From Roseovarius sp. Pro17 (GTDB lineage: Bacteria; Pseudomonadota; Alphaproteobacteria; Rhodobacterales; Rhodobacteraceae), in the NCBI RefSeq assembly GCF_035599575.1, contig NZ_CP141179.1:1426001-1490000 (forward strand): DNA of 64,000 nucleotides, given 5' to 3'. The notes under the pieces are model-generated. The model did no database searches and was not told where the DNA came from. It was given only the letters and a program-made list of their open reading frames with translations. Shown here one piece after another: positions 43,135-51,034 of this stretch (within the stretch, counting starts at the first letter, position 1; the number at the start of each line of letters is the position of its first letter). Position numbers and translations under genes: made by a program.

Positions 43135-43962
43135 ATGCGTAAAATCACCCTAGCCATGGCTATTGCGCTGACAGGTGGTGCGGCAGCTCATGCCGAGGAA
43201 ATGAAGATGGCGGTGACGACCAGCTTCCACAATTCCGGCCTCGCCGAGGTGCTGCTGCCCGAAATCAAGAAGGATACCGGCATTGACGTGCAACTGCTGG
43301 TCGTTGGCACCGGTCAGGCGATCAAGCTGGGCGAAGCGGGCGATGTCGACGCGATTCTGGTCCATGCCAAGGCCGCCGAAGAGAAATTCGTCGAGGCCGG
43401 GCACGGCACGCATCGCCGCGCGATCATGTATAACGACTTTGTAATCATCGGCCCCAACGCCGACCCGGCAGGCGTGAAATCCGCCGATGATGCCGCCGGT
43501 GCGCTTAGCGCCATCGAAGCGGCTGAGGCGCCCTTTGTCAGTCGCGGCGACGAAAGTGGCACTCACAAGAAAGAGCTTAGCCTGTGGGACGCCGCCGGCA
43601 TTGATGCCAGCACTGCCGGAGATTGGTACAAACCCGTCGGCGCGGGTATGGGCGCGGCGCTGAATACGGCGTCGGGCATGGACGCCTACATCATGTCGGA
43701 TCGCGCAAGCTGGTTGAATTTCGGCAATAAGGGCGATCTGGCGCTGCTGTTCGCGGGCGATCCGGTGTTGTTTAACCAATACGCCTACCTTCCGGTCAAC
43801 CCCGATAAGGGCGACTACATCAAGAGCGATCTGGCCGCAGAACTGGAAGGCTGGCTGACCAGCGTCCGCGCCAAGGATCTGATCGACGGCTACCGCATCG
43901 CGGGCGAGCAGTTGTTCACCTTCAACGCTGAGATGACGGACATGTCCAAAGCTGCCGAGTGA
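43135..43962 (+). CDS. tupA: TupA-type tungstate-binding protein
   Basis: 275 residues; AAAAGGAG ribosome site and signal peptide RKITLAMAIALTGGAAAHA. The mature start MKMAVTTSFHNSGLAEVLLPE and the SRGDESGTHKKELSLW motif are TupA-family oxyanion-binding regions. The high affinity of the family favours tungstate over molybdate. The gene order B-C-A differs from the common tupABC. A strong terminator follows. Confidence 0.85.
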   Translation: MRKITLAMAIALTGGAAAHAEEMKMAVTTSFHNSGLAEVLLPEIKKDTGIDVQLLVVGTGQAIKLGEAGDVDAILVHAKAAEEKFVEAGHGTHRRAIMYNDFVIIGPNADPAGVKSADDAAGALSAIEAAEAPFVSRGDESGTHKKELSLWDAAGIDASTAGDWYKPVGAGMGAALNTASGMDAYIMSDRASWLNFGNKGDLALLFAGDPVLFNQYAYLPVNPDKGDYIKSDLAAELEGWLTSVRAKDLIDGYRIAGEQLFTFNAEMTDMSKAAE

Positions 43963-43987
43963 TCTTCTGATCGGTTGTGAACGAACG

Positions 43988-44018
43988 CGGCGCACCCTTT
44001 CCGGGGTGCGCCGTTTTT
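43988..44018 (+). terminator. Rho-independent terminator after tupA
   Basis: Ten-base perfect stem CGGCGCACCC/GGGTGCGCCG with a six-base loop, followed by TTTTT. It lies between tupA and the convergent dehydrogenase gene and may also stop the leftward transcript. Confidence 0.9.
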
Positions 44019-44032
44019 GATTTGGGGTAACG

Positions 44033-44965
44033 TCACACCTTGCGGTATGGACGCAATACCTCTTGCATGGCGACGATCATCGCGTCGCGTCGCTCCAGCA
44101 TATCGGCGTGGCTTAGATCGCCCGCCGCCTCATTGGCACCCTCGACGATCAGCGCAATCGTTTCGTCATCGAGATGAGGCTGACCCAGATCGTCCCACCA
44201 GCCATTGAACGTATCGCGAAAATGATCGCAAAAAGCCTGAAGCCCGCCGGGACCAGCGCCCATGCTGAAACACGCAGTCGGTCCCATCGCAGCCCACCTG
44301 AGGCCGGGACCGGCCCACATTGCCTTGTCGATGTCGCCGACGCTGGCGACGCCCTCCTTCGCCAGATGGATTGCCTCGCGCCAGACGGCGGCTTGCAGGC
44401 GGTTGGCGACATGGCCCGGCACTTCCTTGTGGACGCGCACGGTCACTTTGCCGATGCTCTCGTAGAATGCGGCGGCGGCATCGGCGACACCGGCACCGGT
44501 GCGCTCATTGCCCATGACCTCGACCAGCGGCACCAGATGCGGCGGGTTGAACGGATGACCCAGAACCAGCGGCGACGGGTCCGTCCAGCCGCCCTGCATC
44601 TGGCCCAGCGTCAGGCCCGAAGCTGAACTTGCGACGATTGCGCCGGGCTTCAACGTCGGTTCAATCTCGGCAAAGAGGGCGTGTTTGATCGCCAGTCGCT
44701 CAGGTACGTTCTCTTGCACGAAATCGGAGCCTTCCACGGCGGCAGCGGCGCTGGCATGGAATGTCAGCGCATCAGGTGTGCCATTCTCGGTCAGCCCCAT
44801 GCGCGTCAGCGTGGGCCATGCGGTTTCGACATATTCGCGGACGGTTTTTTCCGCCTCAGGTGAGGGATCATAGACGGCGACCGAGCGACCAGACGCGAGG
44901 AACAGCGCCGTCCAACTGGCACCGATGACACCTGCGCCAAGGCAGGCCGTGTGTGTATAATTCAT
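44033..44965 (-). CDS. 3-hydroxyacyl-CoA dehydrogenase-fold enzyme, L-carnitine dehydrogenase-like
   Basis: 310 residues from the ATG at 44965 (overlaps the upstream stop by one base). The NAD motif is CLGAGVIGASW; HPFNPPHLVPLVEV contains the catalytic histidine of the hydroxyacyl-CoA dehydrogenase family, and VPGHVANRLQAAVWREA follows. Family members oxidise beta-hydroxy acids or their CoA esters; L-carnitine dehydrogenase (to 3-dehydrocarnitine) is a close relative in size and layout. Last gene of the leftward CntA-like operon, next to two SDR genes. The substrate is inferred from context only. Confidence 0.75.
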   Translation of the reverse strand: MNYTHTACLGAGVIGASWTALFLASGRSVAVYDPSPEAEKTVREYVETAWPTLTRMGLTENGTPDALTFHASAAAAVEGSDFVQENVPERLAIKHALFAEIEPTLKPGAIVASSASGLTLGQMQGGWTDPSPLVLGHPFNPPHLVPLVEVMGNERTGAGVADAAAAFYESIGKVTVRVHKEVPGHVANRLQAAVWREAIHLAKEGVASVGDIDKAMWAGPGLRWAAMGPTACFSMGAGPGGLQAFCDHFRDTFNGWWDDLGQPHLDDETIALIVEGANEAAGDLSHADMLERRDAMIVAMQEVLRPYRKV

Positions 44966-45717
44966 CAAAACAGTCCCGGATTGATAGGGGAGGCAGCGGT
45001 CATCCCGCCATCCACGGTAAAGTTGGCACCGCTGACATAAGCTGCCTGATCCGAGGTCAGCCACGACACCATGTTGGCAATATCTTCGGGCGCGCCCATG
45101 CGGCCCACGGGATGGCGGGCGAGGGCGTCGCGCTTGGCAGACTCGGGGTTATCCGCCAGCGCAAAGGCGTCGTCGGCCATTTCCGTCAGGATCCAGCCGG
45201 GCGCAATGGCGTTGCAGCGCACGTTCGGCCCGTGATCGACAGCGATCGAGCGGGTGAGGCCATGCACGAACGCCTTGCTGGCGTTATAAAGCGCCATCGA
45301 AGGGTCCGCAGCACTGGCTGAGATCGAGCCGATATTGATGATAACGCCGCCGGTTTGCTGCATCTGCGGCAACACTGCACGGCACATGTTGAACACGCCC
45401 CGGCAATTGGCACCAATCACCAGATCCCAGTCGGCATCGGTGCTGTCCGCCACGGTTTTTTCCACCTGCACGCCCGCGTTATTGACCAGCAGGGCAACGC
45501 GGCCCAGCTTTTGGGCGGCATCGGCGATCTCGCTTGCGCCTAATGTTTCTGCCACGCTGGCTTGAACCCAGTGCGCGGCCTTCGGGAAATCATCCGCGCG
45601 GGCATTACGACCACAGCCAAGGACGGTATAGCCGTCGGCCATGAGGCGCAGAGCGATGGCCTGACCGATGCCACGCCCGGCACCGGTGACGATTGCGACG
45701 CGGCCCGCCGGGCTCAT
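44965..45717 (-). CDS. Short-chain dehydrogenase/reductase (first of two)
   Basis: 250 residues from the ATG overlapping the upstream stop (ATGA). Rossmann motif TGAGRGIGQA, NNAGVQ, and the catalytic Ser and Tyr-x-x-x-Lys in IGSISASAADPSMALYNASKA. It oxidises an alcohol, or reduces a carbonyl, with NAD(P). Adjacent to a second SDR of different sequence, so two separate redox steps, or two stereoisomers, are probably handled. Confidence 0.85.
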   Translation of the reverse strand: MSPAGRVAIVTGAGRGIGQAIALRLMADGYTVLGCGRNARADDFPKAAHWVQASVAETLGASEIADAAQKLGRVALLVNNAGVQVEKTVADSTDADWDLVIGANCRGVFNMCRAVLPQMQQTGGVIINIGSISASAADPSMALYNASKAFVHGLTRSIAVDHGPNVRCNAIAPGWILTEMADDAFALADNPESAKRDALARHPVGRMGAPEDIANMVSWLTSDQAAYVSGANFTVDGGMTAASPINPGLF

Positions 45718-46505
45718 AGTTTCATCTGCTGGACTTGCGCGCTTAGCCCACCGTCCAGCACCCATAGCTGGCCCGATGCATAGCGCGCCTCGTCACTGGC
45801 CAGCCAGTTGACGAGGTTCGCGATGTCGTCGGGCGTGCCATAGGCGCGCATCGGATGCACATCGCGCACGGCCTGTTGCAGCTCGCTAATATCCTTGCCA
45901 CCCCCGCCCGAGCCGTCGCCGGTAAAGAAGCTTTGCAGCATCGGAGTGTCGATATAGCCGGGGCAGATGGCGTTGACGCGGATGCCCTCAGGCCCGTGGT
46001 CGCAGGCCATCGCACGGGTCAGCGCATGCACCGCACCCTTGGTCGCGCAATAGGCGGCAAGGCCGGGGTCGGCAATGAATCCATCATAGGAGCCGAAATT
46101 GATCAACGATGCGGTGGTGCCATTCTGCGCCGCCTTGCGCATCAGGGGCAGGGCATATTTGCTGGTCAGGAAGGTGCCGGTGACGTTGACGGCAAAGCTG
46201 CGGTTCCATTCCTCAAGGGTGGTGTCCTCGATGGTTTTCTCAATCTCGATACCCGCTGCGTTTACCAGGATATCCAGCTTACCAGCCTCGCTTTCGACGC
46301 GGGTCATCGCAGCGCGCACTTCGTCTTCGCTACTTACGTCCAACCGGATGAATTCTGCCGCGCCACAGGGCAACTCCAGCGAGCCACCCTCCCTTAGATC
46401 AGCCGCATAGACCCGTGCGCCCTCGGCCAGAAACCTTGCGCAGATTGCGCGCCCAATGCCGCCCCGCCCGCCGGTGACGAGGGCAGTCTTGCCTTGCAGC
46501 TTCAT
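45714..46505 (-). CDS. Short-chain dehydrogenase/reductase (second of two)
   Basis: 263 residues with TGGRGGIGRA, NAAGIE and the catalytic Tyr-x-x-x-Lys in AAYCATKGAVHA, plus an insertion (SFFTGDGSGGGGKDISEL) before the C-terminal helix. It is coupled to both the Rieske gene and the other SDR by four-base overlaps. Predicted cytosolic NAD(P)-dependent enzyme of the same catabolic pathway. Confidence 0.85.
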   Translation of the reverse strand: MKLQGKTALVTGGRGGIGRAICARFLAEGARVYAADLREGGSLELPCGAAEFIRLDVSSEDEVRAAMTRVESEAGKLDILVNAAGIEIEKTIEDTTLEEWNRSFAVNVTGTFLTSKYALPLMRKAAQNGTTASLINFGSYDGFIADPGLAAYCATKGAVHALTRAMACDHGPEGIRVNAICPGYIDTPMLQSFFTGDGSGGGGKDISELQQAVRDVHPMRAYGTPDDIANLVNWLASDEARYASGQLWVLDGGLSAQVQQMKL

Positions 46506-47650
46506 GCGGCTTCCTCGGCGGCCTTGGCATAGGCGTCCAGCACCAGCCCGTGGAAATGATGCACCGCGTGTTCGGATTTGCCCGAGCCGGAGGGATCGTT
46601 GACGATGCGCCCTTGGATAAAGGCGGGCGTGCTCATGCCGCGCTGAACGCTCTCGACCAGTCCGATATCCTCTGGCTGAAGCACCTCGTCGATATAGCGC
46701 ATCGCGTCGACCTCCATCGGGTCGGGATCGGACGTCTCCAAGTAGAAATCATACGTCTCGAGCGTGCGATCAGGCCCCATCGGGATCACGTTCAGCACGA
46801 TCATGGATGATCGGCCCGGATAGCGCATCAGGCAGGTCGTTGGCCACATCCACCAGACGGCGTGGGTTTTGACCGTGGCGTTTGAGACGTCATAGGCACT
46901 GTTGGGCGACGTGCCTGCCTCGGCCATGTGCGAGGAATAGATGCCGTAGGTCGTGACCTTGTAGGTGTCCATATCGACCAGATCGCAGAAATCCTTGTGC
47001 GCGGTCGGGCAATGGTAACACTCAAGGAAATTGTCGACGACATTCTTCCAGTTCGACTTGATCTCGTAACTCATGCGGCGGCCAAAGGTCAGGTTCTCGA
47101 TATCGGGCGCCCAGTGGCGAATTTCGGTTTCCAGATTGCCGGTCTGTTCGGCCAGCGATTTCGCCGACGGGTCCAGATTGACATAGACAAAGCCGCAGAA
47201 CTCCTCGACCTGCACCTCGTCGAGGCAGATCTCGGAGGGGGTGAAATCCTCCAGATGCTCGGTTTCCGGCGCGCGGACTAGTTGGCCGTCCAGCTTGTAG
47301 ACCCACGCGTGATACGGGCACATGATGCGACTGGTGACGCCCTCGCCGCTGAGCAACTCATGCGCGCGGTGCTTGCAGACGTTGTAGAAGGCGCGCAGCG
47401 TGCCGTCGCGATCGCGCACAATGGCGATAGGCTGACCGGCGATTTGCAGCGCAAAGTAGCTGCCCGGCTCGCGCAGCTTTTCGACATGGCAGACCCACTG
47501 CCAGTGCTTTGCCATGATCGCGCGCAGATCGGCGTCGAACCATTTCTGCTCGGTATAGGCATCGCTGCGCAGGGACAGCGAGCGGCTGCTGTCGGCGTCA
47601 TAGCCGTGGCGGATAGCGGCAAAATCGCCTGCTGAGGGGAACTGGGTCAT
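46502..47650 (-). CDS. CntA-like Rieske oxygenase alpha subunit (carnitine/betaine type)
   Basis: 382 residues. Rieske ligands C92, H94, C111, H114 (CKHRAHELL, CPYHAW); iron site VDNFLECYH with E210, H213, H218. RAFYNVCKHRAHELLSGEG and the C-terminal VESVQRG...GRIV-type region closely recall carnitine monooxygenase CntA, in which the same Glu bridges the two metal centres. It probably cleaves or hydroxylates a trimethylammonium compound. GGAGAG ribosome site; heads the four-gene operon. The expected CntB reductase is missing. Carnitine, gamma-butyrobetaine or glycine betaine are candidate substrates. Confidence 0.85.
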   Translation of the reverse strand: MTQFPSAGDFAAIRHGYDADSSRSLSLRSDAYTEQKWFDADLRAIMAKHWQWVCHVEKLREPGSYFALQIAGQPIAIVRDRDGTLRAFYNVCKHRAHELLSGEGVTSRIMCPYHAWVYKLDGQLVRAPETEHLEDFTPSEICLDEVQVEEFCGFVYVNLDPSAKSLAEQTGNLETEIRHWAPDIENLTFGRRMSYEIKSNWKNVVDNFLECYHCPTAHKDFCDLVDMDTYKVTTYGIYSSHMAEAGTSPNSAYDVSNATVKTHAVWWMWPTTCLMRYPGRSSMIVLNVIPMGPDRTLETYDFYLETSDPDPMEVDAMRYIDEVLQPEDIGLVESVQRGMSTPAFIQGRIVNDPSGSGKSEHAVHHFHGLVLDAYAKAAEEAA

Positions 47651-47718
47651 GTCGGCTCTCCGGGGTGATGCGGGTGGGATGCGCCGGCTTGCGGCGCTTG
47701 ACGTTTAGCATGGCAATA

Positions 47719-47728
47719 TGGCGCGCCA
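47719..47728. promoter_or_regulatory. GC-rich palindrome upstream of the CntA-like operon
   Basis: TGGCGCGCCA is a perfect 10-base palindrome with partly symmetrical ATAT flanks, about 70 bases before the Rieske start. A small hairpin GCGCCG/CGGCGC (47681-47697) lies in the leader. A regulator-binding role is possible but unsupported. Confidence 0.3.
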
Positions 47729-47810
47729 GATATGTGCAGGGATAGCCGTTCACTTAGCGTGAATGGACGCGCCGGACAAGAGTACGGGTGAGCCGGGCGA
47801 AAGACGCGCC

Positions 47811-48818
47811 CTATCGCATCTTCCGATGCATCGGCCAGGCGCGAAATTCGAACGGAACGCGCCCCTCGATCCGGTCGGCGCGGGGTGGCAGGCCGAACCG
47901 TTCGCGATAGGCACGGCTGAAATGCACCTGACTTGCAAAACCCGACGCCAGCGCCACCTCCGACATCGCCAGCTCGGTCTGCGTGACCAACCCACGCGCA
48001 CGATCAAGGCGGATATCGCGATAATACAGTGCGGGTGTCTTGCGCACGAAGGTGGCGAACAGACGATTCAGCTGGCGGTGCGAAATGCCGATCTGCGTGC
48101 AGATTTCGGCGATGGGCAGCGGCGTTTCAAGGTTCCTTTCCATCAGGGCGATGGCGCGCTTGACGGCGCTGGGCGCGGTGTTGCCCAGCGGCTCTAGCGG
48201 GGCGTCGTTCTGGGCGGTGCCGGGCGGGCGCACCGCGCCGTGAAAGAGGTATCGCGCAGCAGCGTTGGCCAGCGCGTCACCGCGTGCCATGTGAATGATT
48301 TGAAGCGCGAAGTCGAATGACGCAGCGCCGCCCGCACAGCTGACCCGATTGCCGTCAAAAACATAGAGCTCTTCGCTGAGCGTGCAGGCCGGGAACCGTT
48401 CGCCAAAGGCATCCATATGCTCGTAATGCACCGTGGCGCGGCGCCCATCCAACAGCCCTGCCTGCGCCAGCAGAAATGCGCCGGTGTCGATCCCGCCCAG
48501 CGTCGTCCCCGCCTGCGCCCACCGCCACAAGGCGCTGGAAAGCTGCGGGGTGAAATGCGCCTCGGGCGTCCAGCTGGATGATACCAGCACCATGTCGCGC
48601 GGCGCCGCGCGCAGATCCGCCAGTGGCAGCGTATCGATGCTCATGCCGTTGCTGGCAAGGCATGGCCCACCCGCGCCCGATGCGATATCCCATGCGAAAT
48701 GCGCCGCGCCGTCCAGATAGTTGGCTGCGCGGAACGGGTCGATGAACGCGGTCGTCGCGGCCAGATTAAAATGCGGCGTAACGATCAGCGTCAACCGGGT
48801 TTGCACGATCTTGGGCAT
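47811..48818 (-). CDS. GlxA-type AraC-family regulator (GbdR/CdhR-like)
   Basis: 335 residues from the ATG at 48818. Residues about 8-195 are a DJ-1/PfpI-like amidotransferase-fold sensing domain (IDTGAFLLAQAGLLDGRRATVHYEH), and the last about 110 are an AraC double helix-turn-helix (LPIAEICTQIGISHRQLNRLFATF, MSEVALASGFASQVHFSRAYRERFG). This architecture is that of regulators of glycine betaine, carnitine and arginine catabolism in pseudomonads. Placed between the CntA-like operon and the betaine transporter, it is the likely activator of both. Confidence 0.85.
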   Translation of the reverse strand: MPKIVQTRLTLIVTPHFNLAATTAFIDPFRAANYLDGAAHFAWDIASGAGGPCLASNGMSIDTLPLADLRAAPRDMVLVSSSWTPEAHFTPQLSSALWRWAQAGTTLGGIDTGAFLLAQAGLLDGRRATVHYEHMDAFGERFPACTLSEELYVFDGNRVSCAGGAASFDFALQIIHMARGDALANAAARYLFHGAVRPPGTAQNDAPLEPLGNTAPSAVKRAIALMERNLETPLPIAEICTQIGISHRQLNRLFATFVRKTPALYYRDIRLDRARGLVTQTELAMSEVALASGFASQVHFSRAYRERFGLPPRADRIEGRVPFEFRAWPMHRKMR

Positions 48819-48914
48819 GTGACCATTGATGCACAAATCAGGTCCGAAACAAGCAAATTAGGCAGTGACTCCGTGCAATACTCGGTCAATAATAACAAAA
48901 TCAGGGAGATAACG

Positions 48915-49892
48915 ATGAAAAAAACCATAAAAACAATGCCTTGGACGTGTCTTGGTGCCGTAAGCGTGCTGGCGATGGCCGCCGGTGGCGTTCAGGCCGC
49001 TGAACTGGGTGCTGCGGACGAACCGATCAAGCTGGCGGTCAATGAATGGACCGGTCAGCACGTCACCACACATATTGCGGGCGAAATGCTCAAGGCGGCG
49101 GGCTACAAGGTGGACTATGTCACGGCCGGTTACATGAACATGTATCAGGCAATGTCCGATGGTGAAATTGATGCCGCGGTGGAAATCTGGTCGTCCAACG
49201 TGTCCGACGATTACGCCAAGCATGTTGAATCCGGCGGTATCACCGAGTTGGGCGATCTGGGCCTCGAGGCCAAGGAGGGCATTGCATACCCCGCGCATGT
49301 CGCCGAAATCTGCCCCGGCCTGCCTGCCTGGGAGGCGCTCAAGGACTGCGCCGGTCAGTTCGCCACAGCCGAGACGCTGCCGGCTGGCCGCCTCGTTGAT
49401 TATCCGGCGGATTGGGGCACACCGGGCGCGGAGCGCGTCAAAGGCTTTGACTTGCCGTTCAAGGCAGTTCCGGCTGGCTCCGAAGGGGCGCTGGTCACTG
49501 AATTGCGCGCCGCGACTGAAAAGAAATCGCCGCTGCTGATCACCTTCTGGCAGCCGCATTGGGCAATGTCGGCCTATGACGTCAAATTTGTCGATCTGCC
49601 CGTGGGCGAAGAGGCATGCTTTGAGGACCCCAGCTGGGGTTCGAACCCCGATGCGACGCATGACTGCGATTTCGCGCCCACCCGAGTCTTTAAGGCCGCT
49701 TGGTCGGGTATGGCCGACAAATGGCCCGCCGCCGCCGAGATCCTGACGAACATGGAACTGAGCGTCGAGGACCAGCAGCCGATGATGGGCAAGATCGACG
49801 TCGATGGCCAGTCGGTCGAGGAGACCGTCGCCACGTGGATGGACGCCAATAAGGACAAGTGGATGCCCGTCGTTGAGGCCGCCACCAAGTAA
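48915..49892 (+). CDS. Glycine-betaine-type ABC transporter substrate-binding protein
   Basis: 325 residues; GGGAG ribosome site and a signal peptide ending near GGVQA. The mature part begins with PIKLAVNEWTGQHVTTHIAG and includes VEIWSSNVSD, the OpuAC/ProX-type segment that contributes aromatic ligand residues, and ITFWQPHWAMSAYDVKFVDLP. It binds quaternary amines such as glycine betaine, choline or carnitine in the periplasm. First gene of the transporter operon, about 96 bases from the divergent regulator start. Confidence 0.88.
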   Translation: MKKTIKTMPWTCLGAVSVLAMAAGGVQAAELGAADEPIKLAVNEWTGQHVTTHIAGEMLKAAGYKVDYVTAGYMNMYQAMSDGEIDAAVEIWSSNVSDDYAKHVESGGITELGDLGLEAKEGIAYPAHVAEICPGLPAWEALKDCAGQFATAETLPAGRLVDYPADWGTPGAERVKGFDLPFKAVPAGSEGALVTELRAATEKKSPLLITFWQPHWAMSAYDVKFVDLPVGEEACFEDPSWGSNPDATHDCDFAPTRVFKAAWSGMADKWPAAAEILTNMELSVEDQQPMMGKIDVDGQSVEETVATWMDANKDKWMPVVEAATK

Positions 49893-49966
49893 AGCGCGCG
49901 CCGCCCCCGGCCAATTGGCGTCGGGGGCGGGCCTCAGCATTGCGGCACCCCCGCGCGGAGAATTCC

Positions 49967-51034
49967 ATGACAGAACCGTCCGACGCGGACCATCCTGCGA
50001 TCCGCTGCCACAACGTGTGGCAGGTCTTTGGCGCCGAGCCGAAGGCAAGACTGGCCGCCGCGTTGGAGCAGTCGGGCGGCGACGCGTCGGGGGCTGCGGA
50101 TATATTGCGCGGCGAGGGTCTGGTGCCTGCGGTTCAGAATGCCAGCTTTGATGTGCAGCGCGGCGAGTTGTTCGTCATCATGGGCCTTTCGGGGTCGGGC
50201 AAGTCCACTATCATCCGCTGCATCGCCCGCCTGATCGAGGCGACGGCGGGCGAGATCGAAATTGACGGCGAGGATATCCTGAACGCGCCGAAAACGCGCA
50301 TGACCCAGCTGCGTCGCCGCAAGCTGGGCATGGTGTTCCAGCATTTCGGCCTGTTTCCGCACATGACCACACTGCAAAACGTCGCCTTTCCGCTGAAAAT
50401 GCAGGGTGCCAAGCGCGCTGAGCGGCTGGCGCGGGCGCGCGAGGTGATCGAGTTGGTCGGCCTCAAGGGTCGCGAGGCATCCTATCCGCGCGAGCTGTCT
50501 GGTGGCCAGCGCCAGCGCGTCGGTATCGCCCGCAGCCTCGCCGTGAACCCCGACGTGTGGTTTCTGGACGAACCTTTCAGCGCGCTTGACCCGCTGATCC
50601 GCCGCCAGCTTCAGGATGAATTCATCGACATCCAGAGGCGGCTCAAGAAATCCATCGTTTTCATCACCCACGACATCACCGAGGCCCTGAAAATTGCGGA
50701 CCGCATTGCGATCATGCGTGATGGCCAGATCGTGCAGATCGGCACGCCTACAGATATCGTGCTGAACCCGGTCGACGACTACGTGCGCGAATTCGCCAAG
50801 GACGTCGCCAAAGGCCGCCATGCGCGTCTGGCGTCGGTCCTGAACCCGGCAGACGGGGATGAGGTCAAGACAGCCGACGATCCCGGTCTGCGCGAGGACA
50901 TGACGCTGGAAGAGGCGCTGTTGGCCTGCATGTCGCTCTATGAGCCTGTGCCGGTCTGGGGCAGGGACGGCAAGATCGTCGGAACCGTTGATCCTGCCGA
51001 TCTGGCCAATGCATTGCAGGTCGAGGCCACATGA
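49967..51034 (+). CDS. ProV/OpuAA-type betaine ABC transporter ATPase
   Basis: 355 residues. An N-terminal extension (KARLAAALEQSGGDASGAA) typical of ProV precedes Walker A GLSGSGKST; signature ELSGGQRQRVGIARSL; Walker B VWFLDEPFSALDP. The C-terminus holds a CBS-like half (ALLACMSLYEPVPVWGRDGK), used in OpuA for ionic-strength sensing, though only about one CBS motif is seen. It overlaps the permease gene by ATGA. Confidence 0.9.
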   Translation: MTEPSDADHPAIRCHNVWQVFGAEPKARLAAALEQSGGDASGAADILRGEGLVPAVQNASFDVQRGELFVIMGLSGSGKSTIIRCIARLIEATAGEIEIDGEDILNAPKTRMTQLRRRKLGMVFQHFGLFPHMTTLQNVAFPLKMQGAKRAERLARAREVIELVGLKGREASYPRELSGGQRQRVGIARSLAVNPDVWFLDEPFSALDPLIRRQLQDEFIDIQRRLKKSIVFITHDITEALKIADRIAIMRDGQIVQIGTPTDIVLNPVDDYVREFAKDVAKGRHARLASVLNPADGDEVKTADDPGLREDMTLEEALLACMSLYEPVPVWGRDGKIVGTVDPADLANALQVEAT

